Below, piece after piece: positions 40,833-49,322 of a stretch of DNA of 64,000 nucleotides. The stretch is from Silvimonas soli. Lineage in GTDB: Bacteria > Pseudomonadota > Gammaproteobacteria > Burkholderiales > Chitinibacteraceae. The notes under the pieces were generated by a model. That model saw nothing but the letters and a program-made list of their open reading frames with translations. It did not search any database and was not told the DNA's origin. The position numbers and the translations under genes were made by a program. Numbering within the stretch: the stretch's first letter is position 1; each line of letters opens with the position of its first letter. Where the stretch lies: NCBI RefSeq assembly GCF_030035605.1, contig NZ_CP106736.1:868001-932000 (forward strand), given 5' to 3'.

Positions 40833-43640
40833 TCAGCGGGTGGCAAACTCGCTGGCCGGTACTGCTTTACCCCAGTGATAGCCCTGCCCCATATCGCAGC
40901 CAGCGCGCGTTAGCCAGGACGCCTGCTCCGGCTCTTCTACGCCTTCGGCCACCACCTTCATCCCCATGCCGTGGGCCATTGCGATGATGGATTGCACCAG
41001 CACCGCGCTACCCGGATCGCGCAGGATGTTGTTGATGAACGAGCTATCAATTTTCAATGTGGCAATAGGAAAGCGCGTGAGATAACTGAGCGCCGAATAA
41101 CCGGTGCCAAAGTCATCGATGGCGATATTCACGCCCATGGCATAGATGGCTTCGAGCGCGACCTGGGTGGCATCACTGTCTTTAAGCAACAAGCCTTCGG
41201 TCATTTCCAGTTCCAGCCAGCGCGGCTCACAGCCGGTCTGGCTCAGCACGTTGCGCACCGTGGCGACAATATCGCTGGTCTGCACCTGACGTGGCGACAG
41301 GTTGACCGCAATGTGCCAATCCTTTTGCCCGGACTTGTTCCAGATACAGGCCGTCTCGCAGGCATCACGCAGCACCAGTTCACCAATGGCAAGGATCAAA
41401 CCGGTGTCTTCTGCAATGCTGATAAAGCTGTCTGGCGCCACCCATCCGCGCTCCGGGTGATGCCAGCGCAACAGCGCCTCCGCACCCACAATCTTGCCGC
41501 TGCCCAGGTCAATCTTGGGTTGGTAATGCACCTGCAACTCACCGCGTACCAGACCGCGGCGCAGATCAGCCTCCAGGTGCAGCCGCTCGCTATCGCGTTT
41601 GGTCATGTCCTGCGAGTAAAACTGGAAGTTGTTACGACCTCTGGCCTTGGCATCGTAGAGCGCGCCATCGGCGTACTTGACCAGCGTTTCCGCCTGCTCG
41701 CCATCGTCCGGGTACAGCGCAATGCCGATACTGGCGGAAACCACCAATTCGCGCCCTTCCAGCGTCACGGGCACTACCAGGCTGGCCAGCAGGTTTCCGG
41801 CAATGTGGCCGAGGTCCATTTCGTCGTGTATGCCGGGTAGCACGATAATGAATTCGTCGCCGCCCAGTCGGGCCACGGTATCGGTTGCCCGTACACAGTG
41901 CACCAGGCGGCGCGCGGTTTCGCACAACAACTCGTCACCGGCGGAGTGCCCCAGCGTGTCGTTGATGGTCTTGAACCGGTCCAGATCAAGCATCATCACG
42001 CCCACCTGCAAACCATCTCGCCGGGCGCCGGCCAAAGCCTGGCTGATGCGATCGTTGAACAGCGCGCGGTTGGGCAAGCCGGTCAACACGTCGTAAAACG
42101 CGAGCGAATGGATTTTCTGGCGATACGCGAGCAACTCGGTGACATCCCGGCCAACCGCCAGCGCGCTGACCACGTTACCTTCGCCATCGAACTCGGGACT
42201 GAGGCGAATCTGCAAGGTTTTTTCCGCATCGCCAAAGCTGATTTCGATGCTGTCGGCCTTACCCGTTTCCAGCACCCGTTTCAGACAAAGTTGATAAGTT
42301 ACCGGGTCGTTAAACGCAAATATCTGAATCGGCGTTTTGTTCAGTACTTTGTCTAGCGGCATGCCAACAAGCGCCGTATACGCCGCGTTGGCATAAACAC
42401 GGCGACAAGTACGGTCGTAGCGAACAATCACGTCAGGCGAGTTCTCGGCCAGATGCCGGAACTCGCGTTCGCGATCCTCCAGCAACTTGGCCATGCGCCT
42501 GCGCTCGGCAATATCCTCAATCAACAACTCGTTGGACTGACGCAGTTCTGCAGTGCGCGTTTCTACCAGTTGTTGCACGTGGCGCGAACGCAAGGCCAGC
42601 CGCTGCAGATAAAGTGCTGCCAGCAAGCTGAACAACACACCCGCCACCAGTGTCAGCACCGATGCGATATGACTGGACAGAAAAGGTGCTGAAGCGGCTG
42701 AAACCACCACGTGCCAGGGCCGCCCTGCTGCGTTGAAATCATAGGTGGCGGCATCGGTGCGGGCGAAGGTCAGCCATACCGGCAATAGCGTGTCCGGCCG
42801 GATTGCTGGCGGTTCATTGCCATCGCGAAAAGCCAGGTTGCGTTCATCAGCACGGTCACCCGAGTAAATACTGATATCGATCCGCGCCGAATCTTTCAAA
42901 AATCCATTGCTGCCCAGCAATGCCCTGAACAAGCCTTCCGTGCGGAAAACTACGGCCGTATCGCCCAGAAAAGCGCGCTGGCGGGCCGCCGCGTCGACCA
43001 GCGAAGCGCCGTGACGATAGACCGGCATGAGCACCAGGAATCCGTGCGAGCCCTGGCCTTGTGCCAGTCGCAGGAGCGCCGTGGACTCGGCCAAGCCTGT
43101 GGGTACCGCCCGTTGCAGTGTTTCGGTTATGACCGGGTTAGGCGAAACATCCAGCCCGAACGCGGCCTCATTGCCCTGCATTGGCTCAATGTAATCAACG
43201 ATGTAATACGAGGGCCGGATGGCGCTGGGCACAGGTCGGCCATTTTGCAGCACCGTGACTGAAAAGCCCGGAAAGCGTTGGCGCAGCTGCGCTTCGTAGG
43301 CCGGACGCTCGGCTTGCGACAGCATGCGGTGAAAATTGAAGGCCTGGATATATGAATAGTGGGCCAGCAACGGCGCGCTGAAGGTATGAAACTGCTCGCG
43401 GCTCACCGAATCAAAAGTGACAAACAACTGATTCAGCCCGGCCAATAGCTGCACCGAATCATCCAGCCCGCGCTGGATGGCGGTAATCCGGGCGTCCGCC
43501 TGCTGCTGGAAGTCGAGCCGGGTCTTGTCGTACTCCAGCTGCCCTACTCCAATGAACAGCAACACCGTAATGACCAGGCCAGACAGCAAGGTCGGTATCG
43601 CAGCATTGAAAATGGAAAAAGGCCCGTGCGATCGGAGCAA
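40833..43640 (-). CDS. CHASE-PAS-GGDEF-EAL cyclic-di-GMP protein
   Basis: About 935 residues. A first membrane helix (AIPTLLSGLVITVLLFIGVG), a periplasmic CHASE domain (around SYIQAFNFHRMLSQAERPAY), a second helix (VLTLVAGVLFSLLAALYLQR), a PAS domain (FRHLAENSPDVIVRYDRTCR), then GGDEF (ARLGGDEFIIVLPGI, intact GGDEF) and EAL (VGAEALLRWHHPE, then LEMTEGLL and IDDFGTGYSAL, intact). It could both make and break cyclic di-GMP. No ATG fits; TTG 43640 has AAAGGG eight bases upstream and starts just before the first helix. An earlier TTG at 43751 is the alternative. Confidence 0.9.
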   Translation of the reverse strand: MLRSHGPFSIFNAAIPTLLSGLVITVLLFIGVGQLEYDKTRLDFQQQADARITAIQRGLDDSVQLLAGLNQLFVTFDSVSREQFHTFSAPLLAHYSYIQAFNFHRMLSQAERPAYEAQLRQRFPGFSVTVLQNGRPVPSAIRPSYYIVDYIEPMQGNEAAFGLDVSPNPVITETLQRAVPTGLAESTALLRLAQGQGSHGFLVLMPVYRHGASLVDAAARQRAFLGDTAVVFRTEGLFRALLGSNGFLKDSARIDISIYSGDRADERNLAFRDGNEPPAIRPDTLLPVWLTFARTDAATYDFNAAGRPWHVVVSAASAPFLSSHIASVLTLVAGVLFSLLAALYLQRLALRSRHVQQLVETRTAELRQSNELLIEDIAERRRMAKLLEDREREFRHLAENSPDVIVRYDRTCRRVYANAAYTALVGMPLDKVLNKTPIQIFAFNDPVTYQLCLKRVLETGKADSIEISFGDAEKTLQIRLSPEFDGEGNVVSALAVGRDVTELLAYRQKIHSLAFYDVLTGLPNRALFNDRISQALAGARRDGLQVGVMMLDLDRFKTINDTLGHSAGDELLCETARRLVHCVRATDTVARLGGDEFIIVLPGIHDEMDLGHIAGNLLASLVVPVTLEGRELVVSASIGIALYPDDGEQAETLVKYADGALYDAKARGRNNFQFYSQDMTKRDSERLHLEADLRRGLVRGELQVHYQPKIDLGSGKIVGAEALLRWHHPERGWVAPDSFISIAEDTGLILAIGELVLRDACETACIWNKSGQKDWHIAVNLSPRQVQTSDIVATVRNVLSQTGCEPRWLELEMTEGLLLKDSDATQVALEAIYAMGVNIAIDDFGTGYSALSYLTRFPIATLKIDSSFINNILRDPGSAVLVQSIIAMAHGMGMKVVAEGVEEPEQASWLTRAGCDMGQGYHWGKAVPASEFATR

Positions 43641-44285
43641 TTCAAATACCCTTTTGTGCCTGCAGACGTGGCTATTGTTTGTAATTGATGCGTATTGAGT
43701 GCGGCAATGCAGATGCACCAGGCGACCAGGCAACTCTGCCTGCCTGTGCAAAGTGCTTCATTTTGTCGGAAAAGTCTGCAGCGTGGGCAGAACTGTCTAC
43801 TTCCCGATACAGTCGTTTGCGGGGCCCGACTGCGATAATTGGCAGATGCGAAGTAGCCACAGCTCTCTCACATTGCGCATCCGCGCCATCCCCTTACGCT
43901 GATCTGGTCGAGCCGGTCATGGGTCGGGCAATCTCCTGCAAGCCCTTCCACCCACGTAAATTTCAATTTCTTATTGAAGTATCAAAATATTACGCACCTG
44001 CCCCAGTTAAGAGGGGACGCCGGCAGGTCATCGGCCATTGCCGCCGTCCACTCGCAATGCTGTGGGAGACCGGTTAGAGCTCAAAACCGGTTGGTCACCA
44101 GTGCATCATTTTTTATGTGCCGTTTGATTTTGTACGGTAAAGGCGTAGGCGGGAGTACAGGTATTCCTTGCGTTTGCAGCAAACACGGCAATTCCGGTCA
44201 GAACGCCTGAAGTTCTCCTAAGCCAACACACCGGCAATGGAGGTCTGTTCGCAACCGAATGTTGCCCTGGCAGTTTTGCGGGCGA
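43641..44285. other. Long intergenic region, no gene identified
   Basis: 645 bp between the GGDEF-EAL gene and the protease gene. Open frames here have no recognisable product and poor starts. A short dyad ACCGGTT/AACCGGT (44069-44091) is present, with a T run 20 bases later at 44108 that is too far for a terminator. Could hide a decayed gene. Confidence 0.5.
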
Positions 44286-45020
44286 TCAATGCGCGGTGAG
44301 GGTTAGCAGGATGTCGGCATACCATGTGCTATTGAGCCCGAGCACTTCGTCCTGGACCAGATCACGGGTACCTACGTCAATTCGCGACGAGTGTACGCCC
44401 AGCAAAACCCACGGGAAGTCCACCGTAACTGCCAACGCTGGATCAACGCGCATCACCACCGGCGCACCGCTGGTGCCGCGATGGGTCCGGCCATCGGTCA
44501 AAAAATAGCCTTTGCCCTGAAACCGCAAACCGAATGCTGAAGCGATGATGGCGTGCCGGACCACCGGCATATGGTGCAAGGTATCGTGAAAGCCCAGTGG
44601 AAACCCCACCACCAGCACCGAGCTGCCCACCATGATTTGTCCCTGCAAATTGGCCAGGTGCTCGGGAGTAAAGGCGCGCCAGGCCATGTTTGGGGGCAAC
44701 GCGGAGCGCTCAAGTTCGATTACCGCAACATCGACACTGCCGGCAGAGTCACGGCCCTGGCGCCAGACGCTTTGGCCATTACGGCGGTATAGCGGAATCG
44801 AAAAGCCGATAGATTGGGTCAGGTTGTCTGGATTGGTATGCAGTTCGATTTCAATCCGGTCTGGATAATGATTGCTGGGTTCATCAATCATGACGTGGCG
44901 GCTGGTAACCAGAAACAGGCGCTGATCACGCTCAAAGAAAAACCCGCTGGCATTGGTAAGGGGCTGTTGCTGCTGAAAGGTGCACACCCGTGTGGCCGCC
45001 AGCAAAATGGAATCTGTCAT
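44286..45020 (-). CDS. Cytosolic trypsin-like serine protease
   Basis: The 244-residue protein has a complete chymotrypsin-fold triad: H42 in LVTSRHVM, D97 in AGSVDVAVIEL and S184 in HRGTSGAPVV, with GSSVLVVGFPLGF between. No signal peptide or PDZ domain is present, so it differs from Deg/HtrA proteases and should stay in the cytoplasm. Comparable stand-alone trypsin-like domains occur in bacterial stress and conflict-type loci, but nothing in sequence ties it to one. A small gene lies nine bases upstream on the same strand, so the pair is one unit. The substrate is unknown. Confidence 0.85.
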   Translation of the reverse strand: MTDSILLAATRVCTFQQQQPLTNASGFFFERDQRLFLVTSRHVMIDEPSNHYPDRIEIELHTNPDNLTQSIGFSIPLYRRNGQSVWRQGRDSAGSVDVAVIELERSALPPNMAWRAFTPEHLANLQGQIMVGSSVLVVGFPLGFHDTLHHMPVVRHAIIASAFGLRFQGKGYFLTDGRTHRGTSGAPVVMRVDPALAVTVDFPWVLLGVHSSRIDVGTRDLVQDEVLGLNSTWYADILLTLTAH

Positions 45021-45029
45021 TGTTGGCGC

Positions 45030-45320
45030 TTATTCCCGCAAAAATACTCGATAGGGTTTCGGCCAGGTTCGCGCCTGCCGGGTCTCGTTGATAGCCACCA
45101 CAAGGTAATGCTGGGCAATGGCAATGTCGGCGTGTTGTTTGCCAGTCGCTGCTTTGGATAATGCATCGAAAGCCAGTTGCCAGGTGTCGTGATTTGCGGT
45201 GAGCGCGCTACCTTTTTTGAGCAGGGCGTAATAGAGCGCGCCTTCCAGCGTATCCAGATAGCGCTGCAGGCTGCCGGTTTCTCCCGTTTCCAGCTCAGGG
45301 AGTAAAGGTGTGCTGTTCAT
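45030..45320 (-). CDS. Small protein encoded upstream of the trypsin-like protease
   Basis: From ATG 45320 a 96-residue soluble protein (MNSTPLLPELETGETGSLQR...), mostly helical, with LDTLEGALYYALLKKGSALT in the middle and ending KPYRVFLRE. No family recognised. The protease gene starts nine bases after its stop, so the two are co-transcribed. It might be an inhibitor, substrate or adaptor of the protease; this is inference from the pairing only. An in-frame upstream ATG-like extension is less supported. Confidence 0.65.
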   Translation of the reverse strand: MNSTPLLPELETGETGSLQRYLDTLEGALYYALLKKGSALTANHDTWQLAFDALSKAATGKQHADIAIAQHYLVVAINETRQARTWPKPYRVFLRE

Positions 45321-45600
45321 ATGGACCCCGCCAGTTGAAGTGATGGTTCGGTCGGGCACTGGCCCGCGTATGCTCCCTTCACTTGATTGCAGCGGTTGGC
45401 CTGGCGCTATCCACTTTCAGCGCAATGCCTTTGAACGGGGCCAGAACAGCCTAGTACCGGCTTGGTTGATACTCAGTGCGCTAGCACACGTAGCAATACA
45501 TCCCCTTGATTACTGCAGTCTGGCTGCGTGTGATAACGCACAGATCAAGGGTGCGACTTGGGTCCACATTGTTTTTTTGTGGCGGCGGTGAGCGCTCAGT
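45321..45600. other. Intergenic, nothing identified
   Basis: 280 bp between the small gene and a frameshifted BON fragment. No convincing ORF, terminator or repeat. The promoter for the minus-strand protease pair is expected near 45330-45400. Confidence 0.45.
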
Positions 45601-45902
45601 ATGGGCAGTGATCAACCAGAGAATCCCTTGCAAAGACCGGATGCAAGCGGCTGGCTGAGCCAGGCTGAAGCCGCAGCTAACAGCATGCTGGGCCGATTTG
45701 CGCAGCTTCGGTTAACTGGGGTGCACGTGTCACCATTGCCCGCGGTGTGGCAACGCTCTACGGCACGGTGCAAAGCTGGGCCGAGCACGATCTGGCCGGT
45801 TTTACGGCTTTGCGCACACCAGGTATCTATCGAGTGATCAACAACCTCACCGTGATCTACCAGCAATATTCCCTGCGCACGATTTCTTCTGTCCGATACT
45901 AA
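45601..45902 (+). pseudogene. BON-domain gene remnant, frameshifted
   Basis: In one frame an ATG at 45601 opens MGSDQPENPLQRPDASGWLS then QAEAAANSMLGRFAQ. The natural continuation is in another frame from about 45710: GARVTIARGVATLYGTVQSW, AEHDLAGFTALRTPGIYRVI and NNLTV, a typical BON-domain end (strand, helix, PG-x-x-x-V-x-N), stopping at 45902. Neither frame alone makes a full domain, so a one-base indel near 45700 broke a small BON protein, or there is a sequence error. BON domains bind phospholipid in the periplasm, but no signal peptide is visible. A second BON gene lies 1 kb downstream. Confidence 0.6.
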
Positions 45903-46123
45903 TAATCCGAAACCCAAGCGGTGCACTCAGGCGCGAAAATACGCCAGGCCACGCCACGCCTGTGCGGCGCCCGGTTAGCGTGGTCGATAAAAGCCGTCTG
46001 TAATGTGGTGAGCGCTTATGTTCGAGAGCGCACATAAGCCCTTCTGTGCAAGGCGTACACTTAACCGCATCGGCGTGTGCATTCGCGTGGGGTTCTAGCG
46101 CCGCTCTGCCCCGGAGTGTCGCT

Positions 46124-46840
46124 ATGGTCATTGCGCTAAACCCGAAAAAAAATCAATTGCTGGCAGCGCTGCCACAAGAAGAATGGCAACGCTGGGCACC
46201 CCAGCTTGAACACATCGATTTGTCTCTGGGCCAGGTGTTGTATGAGTCTGGTTCGAAAATGAGTCATGTCTACTTTCCCACCACCGCGATTGTGTCCTTG
46301 CTGTATGTGATGGAGAACGGCGCCTCGGCCGAAATCGCCATTGTCGGCAATGAAGGCATCGTCGGTATTTCGCTGTTCATGGGGGGCGAATCCACGCCCA
46401 GCCGCGCCGTAGTGCAAAGCGCCGGACATGGCTATCGGCTCAAGGCCCAAGTCATGAAAGATGAGTTCATCCGCACACCGGTATTGCACTTGATGCTGCG
46501 TTATACCCAGGCGCTGATCACCCAGATGGCGCAAACCGCTGTGTGCAACCGCCACCACTCGCTGGATCAGCAGTTATGCCGCTGGCTCTTACTCAGCCTT
46601 GATCGCTTGCAGGGCGACGAGTTGGTGATGACCCAAGAACTGATCGCCAACATGCTGGGTGTGCGGCGTGAAGGTGTCACCCAGAGTGCACTCAAGTTGC
46701 AGGAGGCCGGGTTGATCCGCTATGCCCGTGGTCATATCTCGGTGCTGGATCGTACCGGACTGGAAAAGCGCACTTGCGAATGCTATGCCGTGGTCAAGAA
46801 AGAATACGACCGGCTTTTGCCAGAACCACTCGCCGAATAA
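46124..46840 (+). CDS. Crp/Fnr-family transcriptional regulator
   Basis: From ATG 46124, with GGAG upstream, 238 residues: a cyclic-nucleotide-binding-type beta roll (GQVLYESGSKMSHVYFPTTA, IVSLLYVMENGASAEIAIVG, NEGIVGISLFMGG) and a C-terminal winged helix (MTQELIANMLGVRREGVTQS then ALKLQEAGLIRYARGHISVL). No N-terminal cysteine cluster, so it is not an Fnr oxygen sensor, and the Arg/Ser cAMP-binding residues of Crp are not obvious. Upstream, GCTTATGT and ACATAAGC (46014-46039) form an inverted repeat that may be its operator. It likely controls the adjacent BON and stress-protein genes, as Crp/Fnr relatives of this type often sit with stress genes. Confidence 0.88.
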   Translation: MVIALNPKKNQLLAALPQEEWQRWAPQLEHIDLSLGQVLYESGSKMSHVYFPTTAIVSLLYVMENGASAEIAIVGNEGIVGISLFMGGESTPSRAVVQSAGHGYRLKAQVMKDEFIRTPVLHLMLRYTQALITQMAQTAVCNRHHSLDQQLCRWLLLSLDRLQGDELVMTQELIANMLGVRREGVTQSALKLQEAGLIRYARGHISVLDRTGLEKRTCECYAVVKKEYDRLLPEPLAE

Positions 46841-46964
46841 TGCAACGTATCTGTTCACCCGCAGCGTGGAATCCAACCGAATTGACACTTGGTGTGCTGC
46901 CGCACAGATGCTGGGGTGCGTGAAGCGCACATTTGACCTTCCTGTAATGACTGGAAGGATGATC

Positions 46965-47606
46965 ATGAAATCCGATTCCGAGTTTCAAACCGAAACGCAA
47001 GAACGCCTGAAATGGCCGGCAGCGGCCAAAATCCGCCACGCTGCTATCGAACTCAAAGACAGCACGGCTGCACCACTATTTGCCAAAAATACCGGCGCCC
47101 GTCGCGCAGCCCGGCAGGCCGCGAGTATCGAAGGCACCGTACTGGAAAGCCATCAACGCGCGCCCTTGGCCAGTCACGGCAATGATGAGCAGATCAGCCG
47201 CGAGATCGCCCGACTGCTTGAGCAAACGACTGGCGTGTTGCCACGTTCGCTCAAGGTGCAGGTCGAAAGTGGCTGGGTCACGCTGACCGGCGAACTCGAC
47301 TGGAATTACCAAAAGGCGAAGATCATTGCCGCCATCCATTACATGCCGGGAGTCGATGGGTTGAGCGACGAAATCACCATCAAACCCCGCGCCCGATTAA
47401 TGTTGCACAAATGGGGGCCAGGCAACGCGTTGGGTGCGCCACGCCAGAACAAACGCGTTTTGATTGGCATGCTCGACACCCTGGAACAGGGCCTGTCTAC
47501 TGAGCAAGCGCCTGAGCTTGCAAACCATACGGCGCTGGTCTCCGATACGCATCACGGCACGCCGGGCATGCAAAGTTCGGTAAGCAATATCCGGGGAATG
47601 CCATGA
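46965..47606 (+). CDS. BON-domain protein with one decayed and one intact domain
   Basis: From ATG 46965, after GGAAGG, 213 residues. The start MKSDSEFQTETQERLKW is the usual opening of double-BON stress proteins, but the first domain lacks the G-V-V-T-L core and is scrambled (AAIELKDSTAAPLFAKNTGA). The second is complete: SREIARLLEQTTGVLPRSLK, then VQVESGWVTLTGELDWNYQK and MPGVDGLSDEITIKPRA. The last 60 residues are polar. No signal peptide, so its cellular place is unclear. It overlaps nothing but is followed closely by the DUF1269-type gene, both downstream of the Crp/Fnr regulator. Confidence 0.75.
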   Translation: MKSDSEFQTETQERLKWPAAAKIRHAAIELKDSTAAPLFAKNTGARRAARQAASIEGTVLESHQRAPLASHGNDEQISREIARLLEQTTGVLPRSLKVQVESGWVTLTGELDWNYQKAKIIAAIHYMPGVDGLSDEITIKPRARLMLHKWGPGNALGAPRQNKRVLIGMLDTLEQGLSTEQAPELANHTALVSDTHHGTPGMQSSVSNIRGMP

Positions 47607-47683
47607 TTTCGATCGCTGGTCGGGCCAGTGCAGCTTTGGGACCGTTAAGGGACTCGACGATCTCTTTTCCCAGATTCAAGGCC

Positions 47684-48229
47684 ATGACGCCTGATACATC
47701 GCAATCTCCGGTTTATGTCTTTGATACGCATCTTGAGGCAGAAGCCGCCATTCAGGATCTGGCCCGCGCTGGTTTTGACGTCAAGAAACTATCCCTCGTG
47801 GGCAAGGGCTATCACTCCGAAGAACACCCGGTCGGGTTTTATTCAGTGGGCGACCGCATGAAAGCCTGGGGCGGCATTGGCGCATTCTGGGGCGGTATCT
47901 GGGGGCTGATGCTGGCACCGGCAGTCTTCTTCTTGCCGGGGTTGGGTCTGATGGCCATGGCTGGCCCGTTGGTAGCGGTACTCGTCAGTGCGCTCGATAG
48001 CGCAATCGTCGTCGGTGGCATGTCGGCACTGGGTGCTGCGCTGGTGCAGGTAGGCGTGCCGCACAACCATGCCATCAAATATGAAACGGCGCTCAAAGCA
48101 GATAAATATATGCTGCTGTGTCGGCGAGCGTTGAATATTGAGCAGCAATTATCGTTCAATATTGATCAGGGGGGGTGCGGACGTTTTCCTGGACTGGTTT
48201 ACGTTGCAATCCCAAGGGAGTGCCGGTAG
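47684..48229 (+). pseudogene. DUF1269-type stress membrane protein, 3' end replaced by IS sequence
   Basis: From ATG 47684 the product starts MTPDTSQSPVYVFDTHLEAE, a known opening of small general-stress membrane proteins, and has GDRMKAWGGIGAFWGGIWGL plus two glycine-rich membrane hairpins. The native sequence reaches ETALKADKYMLL at 48118. Relatives continue for some 20 more residues (HGT-type ending), but here the frame enters an IS21 end at 48119 and stops at 48229 with foreign residues. The gene is therefore truncated and its C-terminal strand lost; the protein may still be made with an altered tail. Confidence 0.78.
48119..48171. mobile_element. IS21-type terminal fragment (first copy)
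   Basis: TGTCGGCGAGCGTTGAATAT continues through a second repeat GTTCAATATTGATCAGGG and is identical over about 54 bp to 49203-49256, the istB-side end of the IS21 copy. Here only the end survives, abutting the truncated stress gene on the left and an IS3 fragment on the right. Confidence 0.8.
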
Positions 48230-48884
48230 GCCACCGGGCTCATCCCACCCAGTGACAGCTTGATGCGTCGTTCGTTGTACCAGCGGATATAGGTGTCCAG
48301 TTCCTGCATGAACCGTTCCACCGTGATGCCGGTCCAGTTGCGGCCGTAATACATCTCGTTTTTCAACCGCCCGAAGAAGCCTTCGCAGGCTGCATTGTCG
48401 GCCGAACAGGCCTTGCGCGACATCGAACGGACAAGACCGGCCGCCTGGATCCGCTGTACCCAGCCCGGCCAGCGGTAATGCCCGCCACGGTCGCTGTGAA
48501 TCAACGGCTGATCGCCTGTGGCCAGCGTACTGATGGCACGATCCAGCATGCTGTTCGCCAGTTGTGCATCTGGCCGGGTGCCGATGGACCAGCTCACCAC
48601 CTTGCCTTCGAAACAGTCGATCACCGGAGAGAGATAGACCTTGCCCGCCGGCAGCGGGAATTCGGTGATGTCCGTCAGCCACTTCTCGTTCGGTGACCGG
48701 GCACGGAACTGCCTGGCCAGCAGATTCTCCGGTGCCTGGCCAATCTCTCCGCAGTAAGAACTGTAACCGCGGCGGCGCGTCCGGTGAACAACAAGCTGCT
48801 CCTCCTGCATCAGGCGACGCACCACTTTTTCGGAGAGACGGGGATGGCCCTGGCGCAGGACAGCATGCATGCGCCGGTATCGGC
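48172..48884 (-). mobile_element. IS3-family element fragment with truncated transposase OrfB
   Basis: On the minus strand a transposase frame runs from the junction near 48884 to the stop at 48199. It has the IS3-type order YRRMHAVLRQGHPRLSEKVV, RRRGYSSYCGE, and the DDE set in NEKWLTDITEFPLPAG, SPVIDCFEGKVVSWS, LIHSDRGGHY and ACEGFFGRLKNEMYY, ending HSLGIAT. About 70 N-terminal residues and all of orfA are missing, replaced by helicase sequence. The downstream end lies near 48172, where GGGTGCGGACG meets the IS21 fragment. The element cannot move by itself. Confidence 0.88.
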
Positions 48885-49203
48885 ACTGATTGCATCTCTG
48901 AAGGCCAGAACCTGCAGGACTGCGACTACCTCATCAACTACGACATCCACTGGAACCCCGTGCGCATCATCCAGCGCTTTGACCGTGTGGATCGCATCGG
49001 CTCGCCTAACAGCAGTATCCAGCTGGTCAACTACTGGCCAGACATCTCGCTCGACGAGTACATCAACCTCAAGGAGCGGGTTGAGAGTCGGATGATGATT
49101 GCCGACGTCACGGCCACCGGTGACGACAACGTGCTGAGCGCCCAAGCCAACGATGTGTCCTATCGCAAGGAACAACTGCGTCGTCTGCAAGAGGAAGTGA
49201 TCG
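48885..49203 (+). pseudogene. Helicase C-terminal fragment (SNF2-type superfamily II)
   Basis: The plus-strand frame reads TDCISEGQNLQDCDYLINYD, IHWNPVRIIQRFDRVDRIGS, then LVNYWPDISLDEYINLKERV and ends QLRRLQEEVIV. This is the RecA2 part of an SNF2-like helicase of the kind found on mobile elements and in defence islands; motif VI reads QRFDRVDR, where relatives have QRFGR. No start codon or N-terminal domains remain. It is cut on the left by the IS3 fragment and on the right by the IS21 end at 49204, so it is a remnant only. Confidence 0.78.
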
Positions 49204-49322
49204 TGTCGGCGAGCGTTGAATATTGAGCAGCAATTATCGTTCAATATTGATCAGGGCCTGGCCGCCCCGGTGCAGGGCGGCATTGTGGATAACTATAGCC
49301 GTCTGGCTGCCTGAACATTCGC

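Noticed and set aside
43685..44077. A 130-codon plus-strand open frame
   Set aside because: No family features, many cysteines and rare-codon-like composition, no ribosome site.
44069..44113. Terminator at the ACCGGTT dyad
   Set aside because: The stem is only 7 bp and the T run is separated by about 15 bases.
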